Source: Halosimplex halophilum (GTDB lineage: Archaea; Halobacteriota; Halobacteria; Halobacteriales; Haloarculaceae). From it: a stretch of DNA of 64,000 nucleotides. The DNA is taken from NCBI RefSeq assembly GCF_004698125.1, contig NZ_ML214297.1:1-64000 (forward strand), read 5' to 3'. A program made the position numbers and the translations under genes. Shown here one piece after another: positions 16,322 to 25,201 of this stretch. Under the pieces are notes generated by a model, which was not told the DNA's origin, searched no databases, and was given only the letters and a program-made list of their open reading frames with translations. Each line of letters opens with the position of its first letter. The first letter of the stretch is position 1.

Positions 16322-17524
16322 ATGACGAACAGGAACGTGAGCGTCCAGCCGGCGGCCGGACGGGCCGTCGAGGACCAGGAAGTGGAGATCGTCGAGCGGA
16401 AGGGGCTCGGCCACCCCGACTCGATCTGCGACGGCATCGCCGAGAGCGTCTCCCAGGCGCTCGCACAGACGTACCTCGACCGCGTGGGGACGGTGCTGCA
16501 CTACAACACCGACGAGACGCAGCTGGTCGCGGGCAACGCGGCGCCCGCGTTCGGCGGCGGCGAGGTGCAGGAGCCCATCTACCTGCTGATCGTCGGTCGG
16601 GCGACCAAGGAGTACGAGGGGACGAAGATCCCCGCCGAGACCATCGCGCTGGAGGCCGCCCGCGACTACCTGCAGGCGAACTTCCCGCACCTGGACGTGG
16701 GGACGGACGTGATCGTCGACGTGCGCCTCGGCGAGGGCAGCGGCGACCTGCAGGAGGTCTTCGGCGAGGAGGGGTCGGTCCCGATGGCCAACGACACGAG
16801 CTACGGCGTCGGCCACGCCCCCCTCACGGAGACCGAGGAGATCGTCCTGAACGTCGAGCGCCGGCTCAACGGCGAGTACAGCGACGAGAACCCGGCGGTC
16901 GGCCAGGACATCAAGGTCATGGGCAAGCGCGAGGGCGACCGCATCGACGTGACCGTCGCCGCCGCCGCGGTCGACGCCCACGTCGGGAGCCTGGAGGAGT
17001 ACCGCGAGACGGTCGCGGGCGTCCGCGAGTACGTCGGCGAGGTCGCCGCCGAGTACACCGACCGAGAGGTCACCGTCCACGTCAACACCGCCGACGACTA
17101 CGACGAGGGCGCCATCTACCTCACGACGACCGGCACCTCCGCCGAGCAGGGCGACGACGGGTCGGTCGGCCGGGGCAACCGCGCCAACGGCCTCATCACG
17201 CCGAACCGCCCGATGAGCATGGAGGCCACCAGCGGCAAGAACCCCGTCAACCACATCGGGAAGATCTACAACCTCCTCAGCACCGAGATCGCCCAGTCGG
17301 TCGTCGCGGACGTGGACGGCATCCGCCAGCTCCAGCTGCGGCTGCTCAGTCAGATCGGCAGTCCCATCGACGAGCCGCACGTCGCCGACGCGACGCTGGT
17401 CACCGAGGACGGCGTCTCCGTCGCCGACATCGAGGACGAGGTCGCCGCCGCCATCGACGAGGAACTCGCGAACGTCACCGACATCACCCGCCGCGTCATC
17501 GACGGCGAGCTCTCGACGTTCTGA
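16322..17524 (+). CDS. mat: S-adenosylmethionine synthetase, archaeal type
   Basis: A 400-residue archaeal methionine adenosyltransferase (different in sequence from bacterial MetK) making SAM from methionine and ATP. Signatures: [14 protein letters not shown] (about 27-40), [30 protein letters not shown] with the nucleotide-binding glycines, and [14 protein letters not shown] near 305. Length equals the family norm. The TATA box sets the start at 16322. SAM made here feeds many pathways, including MoaA chemistry elsewhere in the window. Confidence 0.96.
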   Translation: MTNRNVSVQPAAGRAVEDQEVEIVERKGLGHPDSICDGIAESVSQALAQTYLDRVGTVLHYNTDETQLVAGNAAPAFGGGEVQEPIYLLIVGRATKEYEGTKIPAETIALEAARDYLQANFPHLDVGTDVIVDVRLGEGSGDLQEVFGEEGSVPMANDTSYGVGHAPLTETEEIVLNVERRLNGEYSDENPAVGQDIKVMGKREGDRIDVTVAAAAVDAHVGSLEEYRETVAGVREYVGEVAAEYTDREVTVHVNTADDYDEGAIYLTTTGTSAEQGDDGSVGRGNRANGLITPNRPMSMEATSGKNPVNHIGKIYNLLSTEIAQSVVADVDGIRQLQLRLLSQIGSPIDEPHVADATLVTEDGVSVADIEDEVAAAIDEELANVTDITRRVIDGELSTF

Positions 17525-17588
17525 GCGGCCGCCGCCGGACGAGCGTCCGGTCGGCGGCCCGTCGCCGCCGGCCGCCGTACGAAGGCTG

Positions 17589-17595
17589 TTTATAC
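17589..17595 (+). promoter_or_regulatory. TATA box of thiI
   Basis: tttatac lies 23-29 nt upstream of ATG 17618, consistent with a leaderless transcript. Confidence 0.62.
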
Positions 17596-17617
17596 GCGGG
17601 GTCGTCAACGGGTAGCC

Positions 17618-18835
17618 ATGCACCCGCCGGGCGCAGACGTGGTCGTGGTCCGCCACGGCGAGATCGGGACCAAGAGCCAGCACGTGAGCGCGAAGATGGA
17701 GCGGCGGCTCCGCGAGAACCTCCGTGCGGTCCTCGACGACCGCGGGCTCGACGCCGAGATCGAACAGCGGCGCTTCCGCCTGTGGCTCCACACCGACGAC
17801 CCCGAGGGCGTCACGGCCGCGGCCGCCGACACGTTCGGCGTCGTCTCGGCCAGTCCGGCCGCCCGCGTGGACGCGACCCTCGAATCCGTCCGCGAGGGAC
17901 TCGCCGAGGCCGCCCGCGAGGGCTACGACGGGGGAACCTTCGGCGTCTCCGCGCGGCGGGCCGGCGAGGAGTCCGCACACCCCTTCTCCAGCGCGGACAT
18001 CGAACGCGAGGGCGGCAGCGCCGTCTGGGACGCCGCCGAATCTCGGGGGGTCGACCCCGAGGTGGATCTGGACGACCCCGACACCGAGTTCTTCGTCGAC
18101 TGCCGGGCGGACGACGCGCTGGTCTTCCTGGAGAAGCGGGCCGGCCCCGGCGGACTGCCGCTCGGGACCCAGGATCCGCTCGTCGCCCTGCTGAGCGGCG
18201 GGATCGACTCTCCGGTCGCCGCCTGGGAGGCGATGAAACGCGGCGCGCCCGTCGTCCCGCTGTACGTCGACCTGGGCGACTACGGCGGGGTCGACCACCG
18301 GGCGCGGGCCGTCTCGACGGCCGAGGCGCTGGCCCCCTACGCGCCCGACTACGACATGCGCCTCCGGGTGGCGCCGGCCGGCGACGCCGTCGCCGAAATC
18401 GCCGAGGCCGTCGACGCCGGGCGGATGCTCGTCCTCCGGCGGTTCATGCTCCGGGTCGCGGCGGCCGTCGCCGAGGAGTACGGCGCCGTCGGGGTCGTCA
18501 CCGGCGAGGCGGTCGGCCAGAAGTCCAGCCAGACGACGGCCAACCTCGCCGTCACGAGCGCCGCGGTCGACCTGCCGGTCCACCGGCCGCTGCTGACCGT
18601 CGACAAGACCGACATCACCGCCCGCGCCGACGAGATCGGCACGTTCGACGAGTCGACGATCCCGGCCGGCTGCGAGCGGCTCGCGCCCGACTACCCCGAG
18701 ACGCGGGCGCGGGTCGGCGAGATCGAGGAGCGGGAACCCGACGGCCTGGCGGAGCGGGCCCGCGAGGTCGCCGAGGGGGTCGAGGTCCTCGACGGCGGCG
18801 GCGTCGGCGACCCCCCGGAAGGCGAAACCGCTTAG
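17618..18835 (+). CDS. thiI: tRNA 4-thiouridine synthase ThiI
   Basis: A 405-residue ThiI. Residues about 1-75 are the ferredoxin-like N-domain (VVVVRHGEIGTKSQHV), about 75-172 the THUMP domain, then the PP-loop ATPase motif SGGIDSPVA at 193-201. It activates U8 of tRNA by adenylation for sulfur insertion. There is no C-terminal rhodanese domain, the normal archaeal situation, so sulfur must come from another carrier. The U8 targets are visible in the tRNAs of this window (for example t3793 and t22065). The next gene follows 24 nt later. Confidence 0.94.
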   Translation: MHPPGADVVVVRHGEIGTKSQHVSAKMERRLRENLRAVLDDRGLDAEIEQRRFRLWLHTDDPEGVTAAAADTFGVVSASPAARVDATLESVREGLAEAAREGYDGGTFGVSARRAGEESAHPFSSADIEREGGSAVWDAAESRGVDPEVDLDDPDTEFFVDCRADDALVFLEKRAGPGGLPLGTQDPLVALLSGGIDSPVAAWEAMKRGAPVVPLYVDLGDYGGVDHRARAVSTAEALAPYAPDYDMRLRVAPAGDAVAEIAEAVDAGRMLVLRRFMLRVAAAVAEEYGAVGVVTGEAVGQKSSQTTANLAVTSAAVDLPVHRPLLTVDKTDITARADEIGTFDESTIPAGCERLAPDYPETRARVGEIEEREPDGLAERAREVAEGVEVLDGGGVGDPPEGETA

Positions 18836-18859
18836 GGGCGCCCGCGTCTCGACCCGAGC

Positions 18860-19402
18860 ATGACGCGGGTGTGTCTGGTCGGCGACGAGGACGTGAACCT
18901 CCGCTACGAGCTGCTCTCCCGCGAGACCGCCCGCGAGGCGCTGGCCACCTACGACCTGCGCGAGCCGTTCGCGAACGCGGTCGGCCTGGAGACCGTGAGC
19001 CTCGGGGCGGCGGTGGCGCTGCTGAACGACCTCGACTGGTACCTCGTCCGGTTCGTCGACGAGGCGATGGTGCTCGAACCGAGCGTCAGCGAGGAGGAGT
19101 GGCTCTCCCGCGACCTCGCGACGGCGCTCCGGGACGACGCCGTCGCCCCCGACGAGGCCGCCCGCTTCCTCAAGATCTACGGCCTCGAACCGGCGAGCGC
19201 CGCCGGAGAGGAGACCGACGCGGGCGACGGCTCCGAAGCCGCCGACGACGGGCCGACCGCCGGCCGGGACGCCGACGGACCCGGACGGCTCGTCGAGCCG
19301 ATGTACGTCACGCGGACGGGCGGGGACGTTCCGGAGTACGACCTCCGGGACGTGGCGGAGACGGTCGTCGAGCGCGTCACCGAGTCGGAGTTCGGCGCCT
19401 GA
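18860..19402 (+). CDS. haloarchaeal DUF5804-like protein
   Basis: A 180-residue acidic protein. The N-terminal 115 residues are compact ([21 protein letters not shown]..., [19 protein letters not shown]), followed by an Asp/Glu/Gly-rich linker (about 117-150) and a short C-terminal strand-helix unit ([28 protein letters not shown]). I associate it with the haloarchaeal DUF5804 family from memory of its start sequence; no function is known. It lies 24 nt after thiI on the same strand, so co-transcription is likely. Confidence 0.75.
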   Translation: MTRVCLVGDEDVNLRYELLSRETAREALATYDLREPFANAVGLETVSLGAAVALLNDLDWYLVRFVDEAMVLEPSVSEEEWLSRDLATALRDDAVAPDEAARFLKIYGLEPASAAGEETDAGDGSEAADDGPTAGRDADGPGRLVEPMYVTRTGGDVPEYDLRDVAETVVERVTESEFGA

Positions 19403-19449
19403 GGCCGGCCGTTCGGCCGCTCGCCGCGGCCGGACCGTGCCGCCAGCAG

Positions 19450-19456
19450 ATTTATG
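19450..19456 (+). promoter_or_regulatory. TATA box of the secreted HExxH protein gene
   Basis: atttatg is 26-32 nt before GTG 19482, supporting that start and a leaderless mRNA. Confidence 0.6.
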
Positions 19457-19481
19457 CGACGCGCTGTCACACACGGCTAGT

Positions 19482-21116
19482 GTGTCATCGCCCCGATCGG
19501 TCGCGGGGGTCGTGGTCGTGCTCGCGCTCGCGAGCGTCCTCCCGGGACCGGCGGGTGGCGTCCGGACGGACGGCGGGCCCGGCTCCCCCGCGCCGTGGGG
19601 AGTGGACGGATCCGAGTGGGTCGGCGAAACCGGGTGGGCGGCCGATCCGGGGCCCGCGGGTTCGGTCGGGGACAACGAGACCGCACCCGCGGTCGTCCAG
19701 ACGGTCACCTACCGGCAGGTGCCGAACGCGTCGGGGACGATCCTGGCGACCCAGCGCTACCGGGTCGGGGCGAACGTCTCGGCGCTGGTCGTCTACAACT
19801 ACACCCGCGGGCGAGTGGTCAACGCGACCGGGTTCGCGGAGCGGCCGAACGGCCGCTGGGTCTGGGACGGGAACACGACCGACCCGTCGGTGCGGCTCCG
19901 GGTCGGGGTCAACCGGTCGAGCCGGCAGTTCGGCGGCCTGCGGTGGGTCGACACCGGCGACTGGGCGCTCGCCAACCCCCAGACCGACTTCGCCTACCGC
20001 GACGCGGGCCGCGACCGGTGGGTCTACTCCTGGGCGCCGAGCGCCCGCGTCGACCGCCGCACCCGCGTCGGGGCCGACCAGCGCGGCTTCGCCGGCCCGT
20101 CGATCGTCTACCTCGGCGAGTTTGAGGCGTCGACGACCAACGCGACCGCCCAGCGGATCAGGCTGGTCCGGCCGACGACCGCCGACCTGGCCGACGAGCC
20201 CGACCGGGTGCTCCGCGTGCTGTCGGTGGCCGCCGACCAGCTCCGCGTCGGCGCCCGCGACGAGGTGGTCAACGCCTTCGCGGGGCCGCGGCCGCTCCGC
20301 CACGGCGGGACCGCCGCGCTCGGGACCGGCGACGGCCAGGACTTCTGGGTGTCGGCCGGCTCCGACGCGGGCGTCCCGCCCAACACCTGGATCCACGAGT
20401 ACGTCCACACGCGCCAGTCGTTCGTCCTCGGCCAGGAGATGACGTGGTTCCGCGAGGCGAGCGCGAGCTACTACGCCGCCGTCCTCTCGGTCCGGGTGCC
20501 GCCGACGCGACCCGGCGAGTTCGACCGGTTCCGCGCGAGGCTCGGGACCGAACGCGGCGCGAACGCGACGCTGTCGGACCGCTCGTCGTGGTCGACCACG
20601 TACGTCCCCTACGCGAAGGGCGCCCGCGTCCTCGCCGCGCTCGACGGCCGTATCCGGGCGTCAACCGGCGGGAACCGGACCCTCCAGTCGGTCTTCCGCC
20701 GGCTGAACGACCACGAGGGGCTGGTCACGTTCGACGTGTTCGCCGCCGCCGTCGCCAACGCCAGCGGCGAGTCCCACCGCGAGTGGCTGGACGACCACGT
20801 CCGCGGCGGCGCGCCCGTCTCGCCGCCGGCGTCGCCCTACGCCTACACCGCTCCCGGCGGCGAGTTCGACGCGGACGGCGACGGACTGACAGCCGCGGCC
20901 GAGCGCGCGAACGGGACCCACCCGTTCGTCGCGGACACCGACGCCGACGGCGTCGACGACGGGGTCGAACTCCGCCTCGGGACCGACCCGACCGACCCCT
21001 ACTCGACGCCGGCCGTCGGGAACGGGACGCTCGGGAACGCGACCGCCGCGAACGCGACTGCGCGGGATGCGACCGCCTCGCCGACGGACGGGGCGGGCAG
21101 CGGAACGACGGGGTAG
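19482..21116 (+). CDS. secreted gluzincin-like metallopeptidase with calcium-type repeats
   Basis: A 544-residue exported protein. GTG 19482 gives a Sec signal peptide (MSSPRS then a hydrophobic run to about 25). The middle has HEYVH (near residue 305), an HExxH zinc-type motif, followed about 20 residues later by [12 protein letters not shown], whose Glu is placed as the third zinc ligand of M1/M61-type gluzincins. The C-terminus has two Asp-rich repeats ([12 protein letters not shown] and [12 protein letters not shown]) like thrombospondin type 3/calcium loops, then an Asn/Ala/Thr-rich, probably glycosylated tail. Many NxT/S sites occur. Substrate unknown; proteolysis is inferred from the motif. 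Confidence 0.8.
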   Translation: MSSPRSVAGVVVVLALASVLPGPAGGVRTDGGPGSPAPWGVDGSEWVGETGWAADPGPAGSVGDNETAPAVVQTVTYRQVPNASGTILATQRYRVGANVSALVVYNYTRGRVVNATGFAERPNGRWVWDGNTTDPSVRLRVGVNRSSRQFGGLRWVDTGDWALANPQTDFAYRDAGRDRWVYSWAPSARVDRRTRVGADQRGFAGPSIVYLGEFEASTTNATAQRIRLVRPTTADLADEPDRVLRVLSVAADQLRVGARDEVVNAFAGPRPLRHGGTAALGTGDGQDFWVSAGSDAGVPPNTWIHEYVHTRQSFVLGQEMTWFREASASYYAAVLSVRVPPTRPGEFDRFRARLGTERGANATLSDRSSWSTTYVPYAKGARVLAALDGRIRASTGGNRTLQSVFRRLNDHEGLVTFDVFAAAVANASGESHREWLDDHVRGGAPVSPPASPYAYTAPGGEFDADGDGLTAAAERANGTHPFVADTDADGVDDGVELRLGTDPTDPYSTPAVGNGTLGNATAANATARDATASPTDGAGSGTTG

Positions 21117-21203
21117 CGCCGGGCGGGGAGCGGGGCGGCGCCGTCCCGGACGGGACCGGCCCGGAACGGCGCTTTCAAGGTGCAGTCGGCCCGCGATCCG
21201 GGT

Positions 21204-21962
21204 ATGACCACAGTCGCCCTGCTCGTCAGGCCGCCCGAGCCTGGGACCGTCCTCGACCGCCTCGTCGACAGCGGGGCGGTGACCGCCGCGGAGGCGGCAG
21301 ACCTCTACGCCGCGATGGCCCGCGACGTGGCGGTCGCCGTCCGGGCCAGCGGCGGCGACCTCCTCGTCAACTACCTGCCCGTCGGGGCCGACGACCCGAC
21401 CGAACCCGCCGAGGACGAGGAGTCGCTGGACGCGGTGCGCTCGATGCTCGCCCCCGCGCTCGACGACCCCGACGCCCCCCGCTACGAGGTGCAGGTCGGC
21501 TCGTCGCTGTCGGCCCGCGTCGGCAACACGGTCACGCACCTGCTCGACCGCGAGGCGGTCCAGAGCGCGGCGGTCGTCCGGCCGTCGGCCCCCTTCGTCC
21601 AGCGCCGAATCGTCGACAGCGCCGCGATGAAGCTCCGGCAGTCGGAGGTCGTCCTCGGCCCGGCGACCGACGGCCGGGTCTCCTACGCCGCGTTCACCGA
21701 GCCGGTCGACTTCGAAGACGCGTTCGCCCAGCCGGCGGTCGAGACGCTGACCGACCGCGGCCGCGACGCGGGCCTGGACGTGGACTTCTTGGAGACACTC
21801 CCGGTGGCGGAGACGCCCGGCGGCTTCGCGACGCTGGTCTCCCAGCTCCGGGCCCGCGGCCGGGCCGACCTGTGGGTGCCGCCCCACACCGCGGCGGTCG
21901 TCGAGGACATCGGGCTGGTCGCCACCGCGACGGCGGACGGCCTCGCGGTCGGGCGGGACTGA
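21204..21962 (+). CDS. DUF2064 / GT-A-like nucleotidyltransferase-fold protein
   Basis: A 252-residue protein with the layout of DUF2064 (a glycosyltransferase A-like fold): TTVALLVRPPEPGTVLDRLV start, a region VQVGSSLSARVGNTVTHLL, VVVLGP-like EVVLGPATDGRVSYAAF in the middle and an ADLWVPPHTAAVVEDIG C-terminal segment. The family may transfer sugars or nucleotides but has no fixed activity. ATG 21204 is chosen over an upstream start. It stands between the secreted peptidase gene and tRNA-Ser. Confidence 0.7.
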   Translation: MTTVALLVRPPEPGTVLDRLVDSGAVTAAEAADLYAAMARDVAVAVRASGGDLLVNYLPVGADDPTEPAEDEESLDAVRSMLAPALDDPDAPRYEVQVGSSLSARVGNTVTHLLDREAVQSAAVVRPSAPFVQRRIVDSAAMKLRQSEVVLGPATDGRVSYAAFTEPVDFEDAFAQPAVETLTDRGRDAGLDVDFLETLPVAETPGGFATLVSQLRARGRADLWVPPHTAAVVEDIGLVATATADGLAVGRD

Positions 21963-22057
21963 GCGGCGACCCGATCGCCGCGATGGTCGCGGGACGCAGG
22001 GCGTCCCGCGGGGCTGACCGACAGGCCTTAGGGTCGACGGCGAGAACCCCCGACCGC

Positions 22058-22141
22058 GGTGGGATAGCGAAGTGGCCTAACGCGCCTGCCTTGAGAGCAG
22101 GTGTCCTCACGGACCCAGGGGTTCAAATCCCCTTCCCACCG
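22058..22141 (+). tRNA. tRNA-Ser (anticodon UGA)
   Basis: Class II tRNA of 84 nt: acceptor ggtggga (22058-22064) pairs with tcccacc (22134-22140), discriminator G at 22141, U8/A9 at 22065-22066, anticodon loop cttgaga giving UGA (decodes UCA), long variable arm, T loop ttcaaat. CCA not encoded. A displaced copy of its 3' end lies 113 nt downstream. Confidence 0.95.
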
Positions 22142-22451
22142 CTTCCTGTCGCGAACACACCGGCGAGCGCCTCGTGTGCTCGCCAGCGTGAGCGACGATC
22201 GCGGCGGCGGGATTTGAACTACGGCAGACCGACGAGGGGAGGTCTGGCATCGAGTTCGAATCCCCTTCCCACCGTGTTCTGCCGTGTCGCTCCCGGCGGT
22301 GAGCGACCGCGCCCGGCACCCCTCGACCCGCTCGATCGCCGCGTGAGCGCCTCGGGAGTCGAATACTGGTTCGACGACCGTCGATATGGCGGCCGAAAGA
22401 AGACGAGTTATGAGGGAGGAGCACACCGATGGAGATAGCGACCGCGTAACA
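22142..22451. other. 310-nt gene-free region with tRNA 3'-end remnants
   Basis: No protein gene is supported. It contains a 21-nt near-copy of the tRNA-Ser 3' end at 22254-22274, an inverted 11-nt copy of the T-loop region at 22209-22219, and a small hairpin (cagacc 22225-22230 / ggtctg 22241-22246) between them. The final 60 nt are the promoter region of the Mqo-like gene. Confidence 0.6.
22254..22274 (+). repeat. displaced copy of the tRNA-Ser(UGA) 3' end
   Basis: gttcgaatccccttcccaccg matches the tRNA T arm and acceptor 3' strand at 22121-22141 in 20 of 21 positions. Copies of a tRNA 3' end just beyond the gene are the mark left by integrase-mediated insertion at tRNA genes; the short spacing suggests a remnant after loss of the element. 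Confidence 0.6.
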
Positions 22452-23849
22452 ATGTCAGACAGCTACGACCTGGTTATCGTCGGCGGTGGAATCAGTGGGG
22501 CATCGCTCCTGTACACGACGGCGAAGTTCACGGACATCGACTCCATCGCGCTGGTCGAGAAGGAGTCGGAGGTCGCCGCGATCAACTCCCATCGGACGAA
22601 CAACTCCCAGACGCTACACTTCGGCGACATCGAGACCAACTACACGCTGGAGAAGGCCCGGGAGGTCAAGGAGGGCGCCGAACTGCTGGCGGGCTACCTC
22701 GAACACCACGACTCCGACCGGGAGATGCACTCGAAGCGGTCCAAGATGGTCCTGGGCGTGGGCGAGGAGGAGGTCGCCCAGCTCGACCGCCGCTACGACG
22801 AGGAGGGCTTCGGCGAGCTGTTCCCGAAGCTCCGGCCCATCGGCCGCAAGGAGATCGCCGACCTCGAACCGAAGGTCGTCGAGGGGCGGGACCCCGACGT
22901 GGAGATGCGCGCGCTCCAGACGCCGGACGGCTACGTCGTCGACTACGGGATGACGACGAAGTCGTTCGTCGAGCAGGCCGCTGAGGAGGCGAGCGTCGAC
23001 ATCTACACCGGGACCGAAGTCACGAGCGTCGAACCGACCCGCGAGGGCTACGAGATCGCGACCTCCGAGGGGGACTTCGAGTGCGAGGCGGCGGTCGTCG
23101 CCGCCGGCTCCCACAGCCTCCAGATCGCCAAGGAACTCGGCTACGGCCAGGACAAGGTGCTGTTGCCCGTCGCGGGGAGTTTCTTCCTCGCCGACGACCT
23201 GCTGAACGGGAAGGTCTACACCCTCCAGATGAAGAAGCTCCCCTTCGCCGCGGTCCACGGCGACGCGGACGTACACGACGGGTCGATCACGCGGTTCGGC
23301 CCGACGGCCAAGCTCGTCCCGACGCTGGAGCGGGGCCGGATCTCGACGGTCTCGGACTTCCTCGACGTGTTCGGCCTGAACGCCGCGGCGTTTCTCAGCT
23401 ACGCGAACATCCTCTCCGACAGGGTGCTCCTGCCCTACGTCCTCCGGAACCTCGTCTACGATCTGCCGGAGGTCGGCCCCCGGCAGTTCCTGCCCCACGT
23501 CCAGAAGGTCGTCCCGAGCGTCGAGCTCGACGACATCGAGCGCGCGGAGGGTTACGGCGGCGTCCGCCCGCAGATCGTCGACACGAGCGAGCGCTCGCTC
23601 GACATGGGCGAGGCGAAGATCGTCGGCAAGGACATCATCTTCAACATCACCCCATCGCCGGGCGCCTCGACCTGCCTGAAGAACGCAATGCGGGACGCCC
23701 GCACCGTCGTCGACTTCCTCGACGGCGACTACGCCTTCGACGAGGAGGCGTTCCGCGCCGAGACCATCGGCCACTTCCCGACCGCCGACGCCGGCGGCCC
23801 GTCGGTCGACGCCGACGGCGCGGCCGGCGTCGCCGCCGACGACGACTGA
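22452..23849 (+). CDS. FAD-dependent oxidoreductase, malate:quinone oxidoreductase-like
   Basis: A 465-residue flavoprotein. The N-terminal dinucleotide motif VIVGGGISGASLLYTTAK (residues 8-25) binds FAD, followed by E at the end of the second strand (LVEKES). The SHRTNNSQTLHFGDIETNYT region and the C-terminal NITPSPGASTCLKNAM segment are like Mqo/L-2-hydroxyglutarate oxidase relatives. Likely membrane-peripheral oxidation of a 2-hydroxyacid with electrons to menaquinone, inferred from family. ATG 22452 (MSDSYDLVIV) is preferred over the longer basic extension. The acidic C-terminus is haloarchaeal style. Confidence 0.85.
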   Translation: MSDSYDLVIVGGGISGASLLYTTAKFTDIDSIALVEKESEVAAINSHRTNNSQTLHFGDIETNYTLEKAREVKEGAELLAGYLEHHDSDREMHSKRSKMVLGVGEEEVAQLDRRYDEEGFGELFPKLRPIGRKEIADLEPKVVEGRDPDVEMRALQTPDGYVVDYGMTTKSFVEQAAEEASVDIYTGTEVTSVEPTREGYEIATSEGDFECEAAVVAAGSHSLQIAKELGYGQDKVLLPVAGSFFLADDLLNGKVYTLQMKKLPFAAVHGDADVHDGSITRFGPTAKLVPTLERGRISTVSDFLDVFGLNAAAFLSYANILSDRVLLPYVLRNLVYDLPEVGPRQFLPHVQKVVPSVELDDIERAEGYGGVRPQIVDTSERSLDMGEAKIVGKDIIFNITPSPGASTCLKNAMRDARTVVDFLDGDYAFDEEAFRAETIGHFPTADAGGPSVDADGAAGVAADDD

Positions 23850-23855
23850 AAACCG

Positions 23856-24200
23856 CTACTCCTCCCCGTCCTGCAGCTCCCGGATCGCGTCCTCCTGTTC
23901 CTTCCGTGCGATCCCGCCGCTCTCGGCGTGGCGGCCCGTGTACTGCGAGTCGGGGATCGCCGACCAGACGGAGCTCTCCCCGGTTTCGGTGGTCCGCGCG
24001 AACCAGACCGCACAGACGACGAGGTAGGCGACGATGGCCAGCGCGAGGCTCGGGACGTAGGCGTTCTCGGCCAGTCCCAGGCCCTCGACGAGGAGGTCCA
24101 GCAGGGCCGCCGCGCCGGTGACGACGACGCCACCCAGCAGGAAGAACACCGCGACGACGCGGACCCAGCGGGGCACCGAGAGGTCGACTGTTCGGGCCAT
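23856..24200 (-). CDS. small two-helix membrane protein
   Basis: A 114-residue protein with two hydrophobic segments (WVRVVAVFFLLGGVVVTGAAALL at about 12-34 and SLALAIVAYLVVCAVWFA at about 51-68) and a charged cytoplasmic C-terminus (IARKEQEDAIRELQDGEE). It is convergent with the Mqo-like gene, 6 nt apart. No family is recognised. Codon use and composition are normal. Confidence 0.75.
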   Translation of the reverse strand: MARTVDLSVPRWVRVVAVFFLLGGVVVTGAAALLDLLVEGLGLAENAYVPSLALAIVAYLVVCAVWFARTTETGESSVWSAIPDSQYTGRHAESGGIARKEQEDAIRELQDGEE

Positions 24201-24354
24201 CGTCGGACGTTCGGTGCGACGGGGAAAAGGTCTTCTGGCCGACCTGTCCGTTCGATTCGACGTGCGTACTTACCGTCGGCATCCGCGCGCCTGTGGCGCG
24301 CGGTTCGACCACCGGAGCCGTCGGAGACGGCGGAGGTGGCCTTTTTCACCCATG

Positions 24355-24415
24355 TTTTTGCCGGCGGGGTTCCCCGCAGGGAGCGGAGCGACCGAGGAAA
24401 CTCCGCCGGCAAAAA
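24355..24415. repeat. 13-bp inverted repeat with structured 35-nt interior
   Basis: tttttgccggcgg (24355-24367) and ccgccggcaaaaa (24403-24415) are perfect inverted copies over 13 bp; inside lies cggggttccccg, a second palindrome, and a purine-rich gggagcggagcgaccgagg stretch. It occupies the divergent intergenic region between the two-helix membrane protein and the zinc microprotein. Because T tracts end both arms, it could stop transcription in either direction. Confidence 0.6.
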
Positions 24416-24480
24416 GATGGCCTGTACTGAACGTCCCGGAGCCCACCAAAGACTCTCGTCGCGGGGCCCGTAGGTCGGGT

Positions 24481-24645
24481 ATGGTCGAGTGCGCGGAGGA
24501 CGGCTGCGGGGCCGAGGCGGTCGTGGAGTTGCACGTCCCCTGGGCCGACAACCGGCGGGTCTGCGCCGGCCACGCGCGGGTGATCGCACGGCAGGACGGC
24601 GTGGTCGCGGACCCGCTCGACGGCCAGGAGGACGAGTGGCCCTGA
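24481..24645 (+). CDS. small Cys/His zinc-binding-type protein (54 aa)
   Basis: A 54-residue protein MVECAEDGCGAEAVVELH... with Cys4, Cys9, Cys31 and His34-type ligands (CAEDGC and CAGH), a compact treble-clef-like or rubredoxin-like arrangement. Sequence between the knuckles (VVELHVPWADNRRV) looks like one beta hairpin. Function unknown; it belongs in the general class of haloarchaeal zinc microproteins. The ATG at 24481 directly follows ggtcgggt; a start inside the inverted repeat upstream is unlikely. Confidence 0.68.
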   Translation: MVECAEDGCGAEAVVELHVPWADNRRVCAGHARVIARQDGVVADPLDGQEDEWP

Positions 24646-24698
24646 GCGGTGGCGGGTCGGAAACGGGTCGGCGGCGAGCCGGGCGAGGCGAGCCGCCG

Positions 24699-25052
24699 TC
24701 AGTCCGGGCCCGAGGAGCCGCGCATCCACTGGTCCGACCGGTATGACTGGGCCACGTCGAGACAGCGCTCGACGAGCGGGTGGGGGTCGTAGCTGACGAC
24801 GCCCTCCTCGCGGTCGAAGTCGACGATACCGGCCTCGTCGAGTTTCGGGAGGTGCTGGTGGTGGAGGGTCGAGCGGAGCGCGTCGGCGTCGACCCCACAC
24901 TCGGTGGCGACCGCTTCGACGAGCGCCGGGAGTTCCAGCGCTCCCCGGGGCGCCGTGCGGAGCACCTCGATCACCGCCCGTCGCCGCCGGTCCGCGAGCA
25001 ACTCGAAGGCCGTGTCCAACTCGTCGTCTTCGTCCCCGTCGTCGGCCGTCAT
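24699..25052 (-). CDS. winged-helix DNA-binding protein (DUF7344-type)
   Basis: A 117-residue ArsR-like winged helix: LDTAFELLADRRRRAVIEVLRTAPRGALELPALVEAVA, then LRSTLHHQHLPKLDEAGIVDFDREEGVVSY, where the LHHxHLPKL stretch is the recognition-helix hallmark of the large haloarchaeal DUF7344 regulator group. No ligand cysteines of metal sensors are present. A TATA box 26-33 nt upstream marks the start at 25052. Targets are unknown. Confidence 0.85.
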   Translation of the reverse strand: MTADDGDEDDELDTAFELLADRRRRAVIEVLRTAPRGALELPALVEAVATECGVDADALRSTLHHQHLPKLDEAGIVDFDREEGVVSYDPHPLVERCLDVAQSYRSDQWMRGSSGPD

Positions 25053-25077
25053 CGCCTACGACTTTGTGGAAACGCTG

Positions 25078-25085
25078 TATAAAAG
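25078..25085 (-). promoter_or_regulatory. TATA box of the DUF7344 regulator
   Basis: On the minus strand cttttata lies 26-33 nt upstream of ATG 25052; leaderless transcript predicted. Confidence 0.62.
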
Positions 25086-25201
25086 ACTACCGTGCTAACC
25101 CGGAGACCGTAGCCGAATCGACAGGTCGGTCACCCGGCCGCCGGACGACGGACTGACGGACGGGCCGCGAACTGCGGGTGGCGGGTCGTCGACACCCGAC
25201 C

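Noticed and set aside
16262-19708. Very long open frame (about 1148 codons) on the minus strand opposite the SAM synthetase and ThiI genes
   Set aside because: It is an antisense shadow: the plus-strand genes have clear family motifs, and long antisense frames are expected at this GC content.
17782-20442. Long plus-strand frame overlapping thiI, DUF5804-like and secreted protein genes in another phase
   Set aside because: Arg/Gly-rich sequence without any motif; it overlaps three well-supported genes in a different frame.
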